The notes beneath the pieces were generated by a model that was not told the DNA's origin, made no database searches, and saw nothing but the letters and a program-made list of their open reading frames with translations. DNA of 64,000 nt, taken from assembly GCF_014279655.1 (NCBI RefSeq), contig NZ_CP047946.1:682001-746000 (forward strand). The letters run 5' to 3'. The position numbers and the translations under genes are program-made. This DNA is from Synechococcus sp. ROS8604. GTDB taxonomy: Bacteria > Cyanobacteriota > Cyanobacteriia > PCC-6307 > Cyanobiaceae. The stretch's first letter is position 1; every line of letters begins with the position of its first letter. Shown piece by piece: positions 62,668 through 64,000 of this stretch.

Positions 62668-64000
62668 GCCCGAAGTCAACGGCGCCAAAATTGGTTTACC
62701 GGCGCGTCGTTTGGCCTGGGAGGTACTGGAGGCCGTGGCTGCGGGCGCCTATGCCGACGTAGCCCTAGAGCGGGCCCTTCGTCAAAATCCCCTGTTTCCA
62801 GCGGATCGCGGCCTGGCCACCGAGCTGGCCTATGGATGCATCCGCTGGCGTCAATGGCTGGATGGTTGGTTGGATCGTCTCGGCAAAGTTCCAGCCCATA
62901 AGCAGCCGCCCCGCTTGCGTTGGCTCCTGCATCTCGGCCTGTATCAACTGCTGCGGATGCAGCGCATCCCGGCTGCAGCAGCGGTGGATACCACTGTGGA
63001 GCTAGCCAAGCGCCACCGGCTCTCCAAGCTGTCGCCGGTGGTGAATGGTGTGCTGCGCTCGGCCCTACGCGCCAAGGAGGCCGGCGAGACCCTGGCGGTG
63101 CCCAACCAACCCGCCGAACGACTGGCGTTGAGCCACTCCCTACCCGTTTGGTTTGCTGAGAGCCTCCTGAACTGGACGGGTCCTGATCAGGCCGAGCGGG
63201 TGGCGATCGCCTGCAATCAAGTGCCCCCCTTGGATCTGCGGGTGAATCGCTTGTGCAGCACACCAGAGTTGGTGGCGGCTGAATTGGCTGAGGCTGGGGT
63301 GCCCACGCAGCCGATCGAGGCTTGCCCAGATGGCTTGCAGGTGCTGGCGCCTGCAGGTGATTTGCGCCGTTGGCCAGGTTTTGAACAGGGGCATTGGAGC
63401 GTTCAGGATCGATCGGCCCAGGGGGTTGCTCCGCTCTTAGCGCCTCAGCCTGGAGATCGGGTTCTGGATGCCTGCGCTGCCCCGGGTGGGAAGGCCACCC
63501 ATCTGGCGGAGCTGATGGGGGATGGGGGTGAGATCTGGGCCGTGGATCGCTCCGCTGGTCGTTTAAAGCGAGTGGCCGCGAATGCCTCTCGCTTGGGATG
63601 CGCTTCCATCCAGGCGCTGGCAGCGGATGCGACCGACCTGCTTGCACAACAGCCCCAATGGCGTGGTTTCTTTCAACGGATCCTGCTCGATGTTCCTTGC
63701 TCGGGGCTGGGGACCTTGTCCCGTCATCCCGATGCCCGTTGGCGTGTCACGCCTGCCACGGTGGAGGAGCTGTTGCCGCTGCAAGCGCGCTTACTGGAGG
63801 CGATGCTGCCCTTGCTCGCCCCTGGTGGGCGATTGGTCTATGCGACCTGCACGATCCATCCCGATGAGAACGTGGCGCAGGTCCACAATCTTCTCCAAGG
63901 CCACGCCCGCTATCAGTTGGAGTCTGAGCAGCAGCGCTGGCCTGACCCCGATGGCGGTGATGGGTTTTACACCGCTGTGATCTCGGCACCAGTCACGGCA
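62660..64000 (+). CDS. rsmB: 16S rRNA (cytosine(967)-C(5))-methyltransferase (3' end cut off by the window)
   Basis: Open from a GTG at 62660 to the window edge, 447 codons. The N-terminal NusB-like domain (LPARRLAWEVLEAVAAGAYA, then LATELAYGCIRWRQWLDGWL) is followed by the methyltransferase domain with the SAM loop DACAAPGGKATHLAELMGDG, the catalytic cysteine pair in DVPCSGLGTLSRHPD and YATCTIHPDENV. RsmB usually ends near here (DGGDGFYTAVI), so only a few codons are missing. A long open frame on the opposite strand is its shadow. Confidence 0.93.
   Translation, partial: MSEPEVNGAKIGLPARRLAWEVLEAVAAGAYADVALERALRQNPLFPADRGLATELAYGCIRWRQWLDGWLDRLGKVPAHKQPPRLRWLLHLGLYQLLRMQRIPAAAAVDTTVELAKRHRLSKLSPVVNGVLRSALRAKEAGETLAVPNQPAERLALSHSLPVWFAESLLNWTGPDQAERVAIACNQVPPLDLRVNRLCSTPELVAAELAEAGVPTQPIEACPDGLQVLAPAGDLRRWPGFEQGHWSVQDRSAQGVAPLLAPQPGDRVLDACAAPGGKATHLAELMGDGGEIWAVDRSAGRLKRVAANASRLGCASIQALAADATDLLAQQPQWRGFFQRILLDVPCSGLGTLSRHPDARWRVTPATVEELLPLQARLLEAMLPLLAPGGRLVYATCTIHPDENVAQVHNLLQGHARYQLESEQQRWPDPDGGDGFYTAVISAPVTA

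Noticed and set aside
62676-63647. Long minus-strand open frame of 323 codons
   Set aside because: It is antisense to rsmB, Pro/His/Arg-rich and resembles no protein family.
1-64000. tRNA, rRNA and known riboswitches
   Set aside because: I looked for T-arm-like GTTCRANNC contexts and common riboswitch cores and saw none outside coding sequence; a covariance-model search would be needed to exclude them fully.

Overview
The window looks like the chromosome of a marine picocyanobacterium, most likely a subcluster 5.1 Synechococcus. This rests on the mix of housekeeping genes with strong cyanobacterial flavour: a cyanobacterial acyl-ACP synthetase, a plastid-type pyruvate dehydrogenase E2, a cystine C-S lyase of the C-DES type, malate:quinone oxidoreductase, an SbtA-like bicarbonate transporter and a DUF4079 protein. 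Core genes are moderately GC-rich with frequent GTG/TTG starts. The strain cannot be named from sequence reading alone.

Layout. 1-8.7 kb is core: deoC (cut by the window edge), hpf/lrtA, lipB, aas, a YlqD-like gene, pdhC, a KimA-like transporter and queA. 8.7-21.6 kb is a visibly AT-rich accessory island. It carries mostly minus-strand genes for small secreted proteins (a paralogous set with a related C-terminal motif, and a separate pair of cysteine-containing paralogues), several ribbon-helix-helix (RHH) regulators, one of them frameshifted, and cysK. A decayed insertion sequence and a 5' scrap of a second, GC-richer cysK mark the right edge. 21.7-25.1 kb holds an outer-membrane beta-barrel gene and two overlapping trans-sulfuration enzyme genes. 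25.2-28.5 kb is a second degraded patch with an SbmA/BacA-like ABC transporter pseudogene and small hypotheticals.

28.6-41.9 kb mixes core genes (rpsD, yidD, a glutaredoxin-like gene, murE, cystine lyase, NFU scaffold) with a striking set between 29.4 and 37.3 kb: a DUF3365 haem-binding membrane sensor, a pentameric ligand-gated ion channel homologue, a Ca2+/H+ antiporter, a stand-alone type I periplasmic binding protein and a second, divergent channel-like protein encoded head to head with it. This is the best candidate in the window for an undescribed system, namely ligand-gated ion signalling in a cyanobacterium.

41.9-46.8 kb carries mqo, an SMR transporter with a damaged 5' end, lepA and sbtA. 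46.9-57.4 kb is a type IV pilus locus: the major pilin pilA, a minus-strand minor-pilin operon ending in a pilin fused to a von Willebrand factor A domain, a two-component pair encoded convergently, and a plus-strand minor-pilin operon in which two proteins begin directly at the mature pilin N-terminus. 57.4-64 kb holds small membrane proteins, a second histidine kinase, a DppC-type permease, trmH, a glycine-zipper protein, an alkyltransferase-like DNA repair gene and rsmB (cut by the window edge). I saw no tRNA, rRNA, CRISPR array, prophage or integrase.
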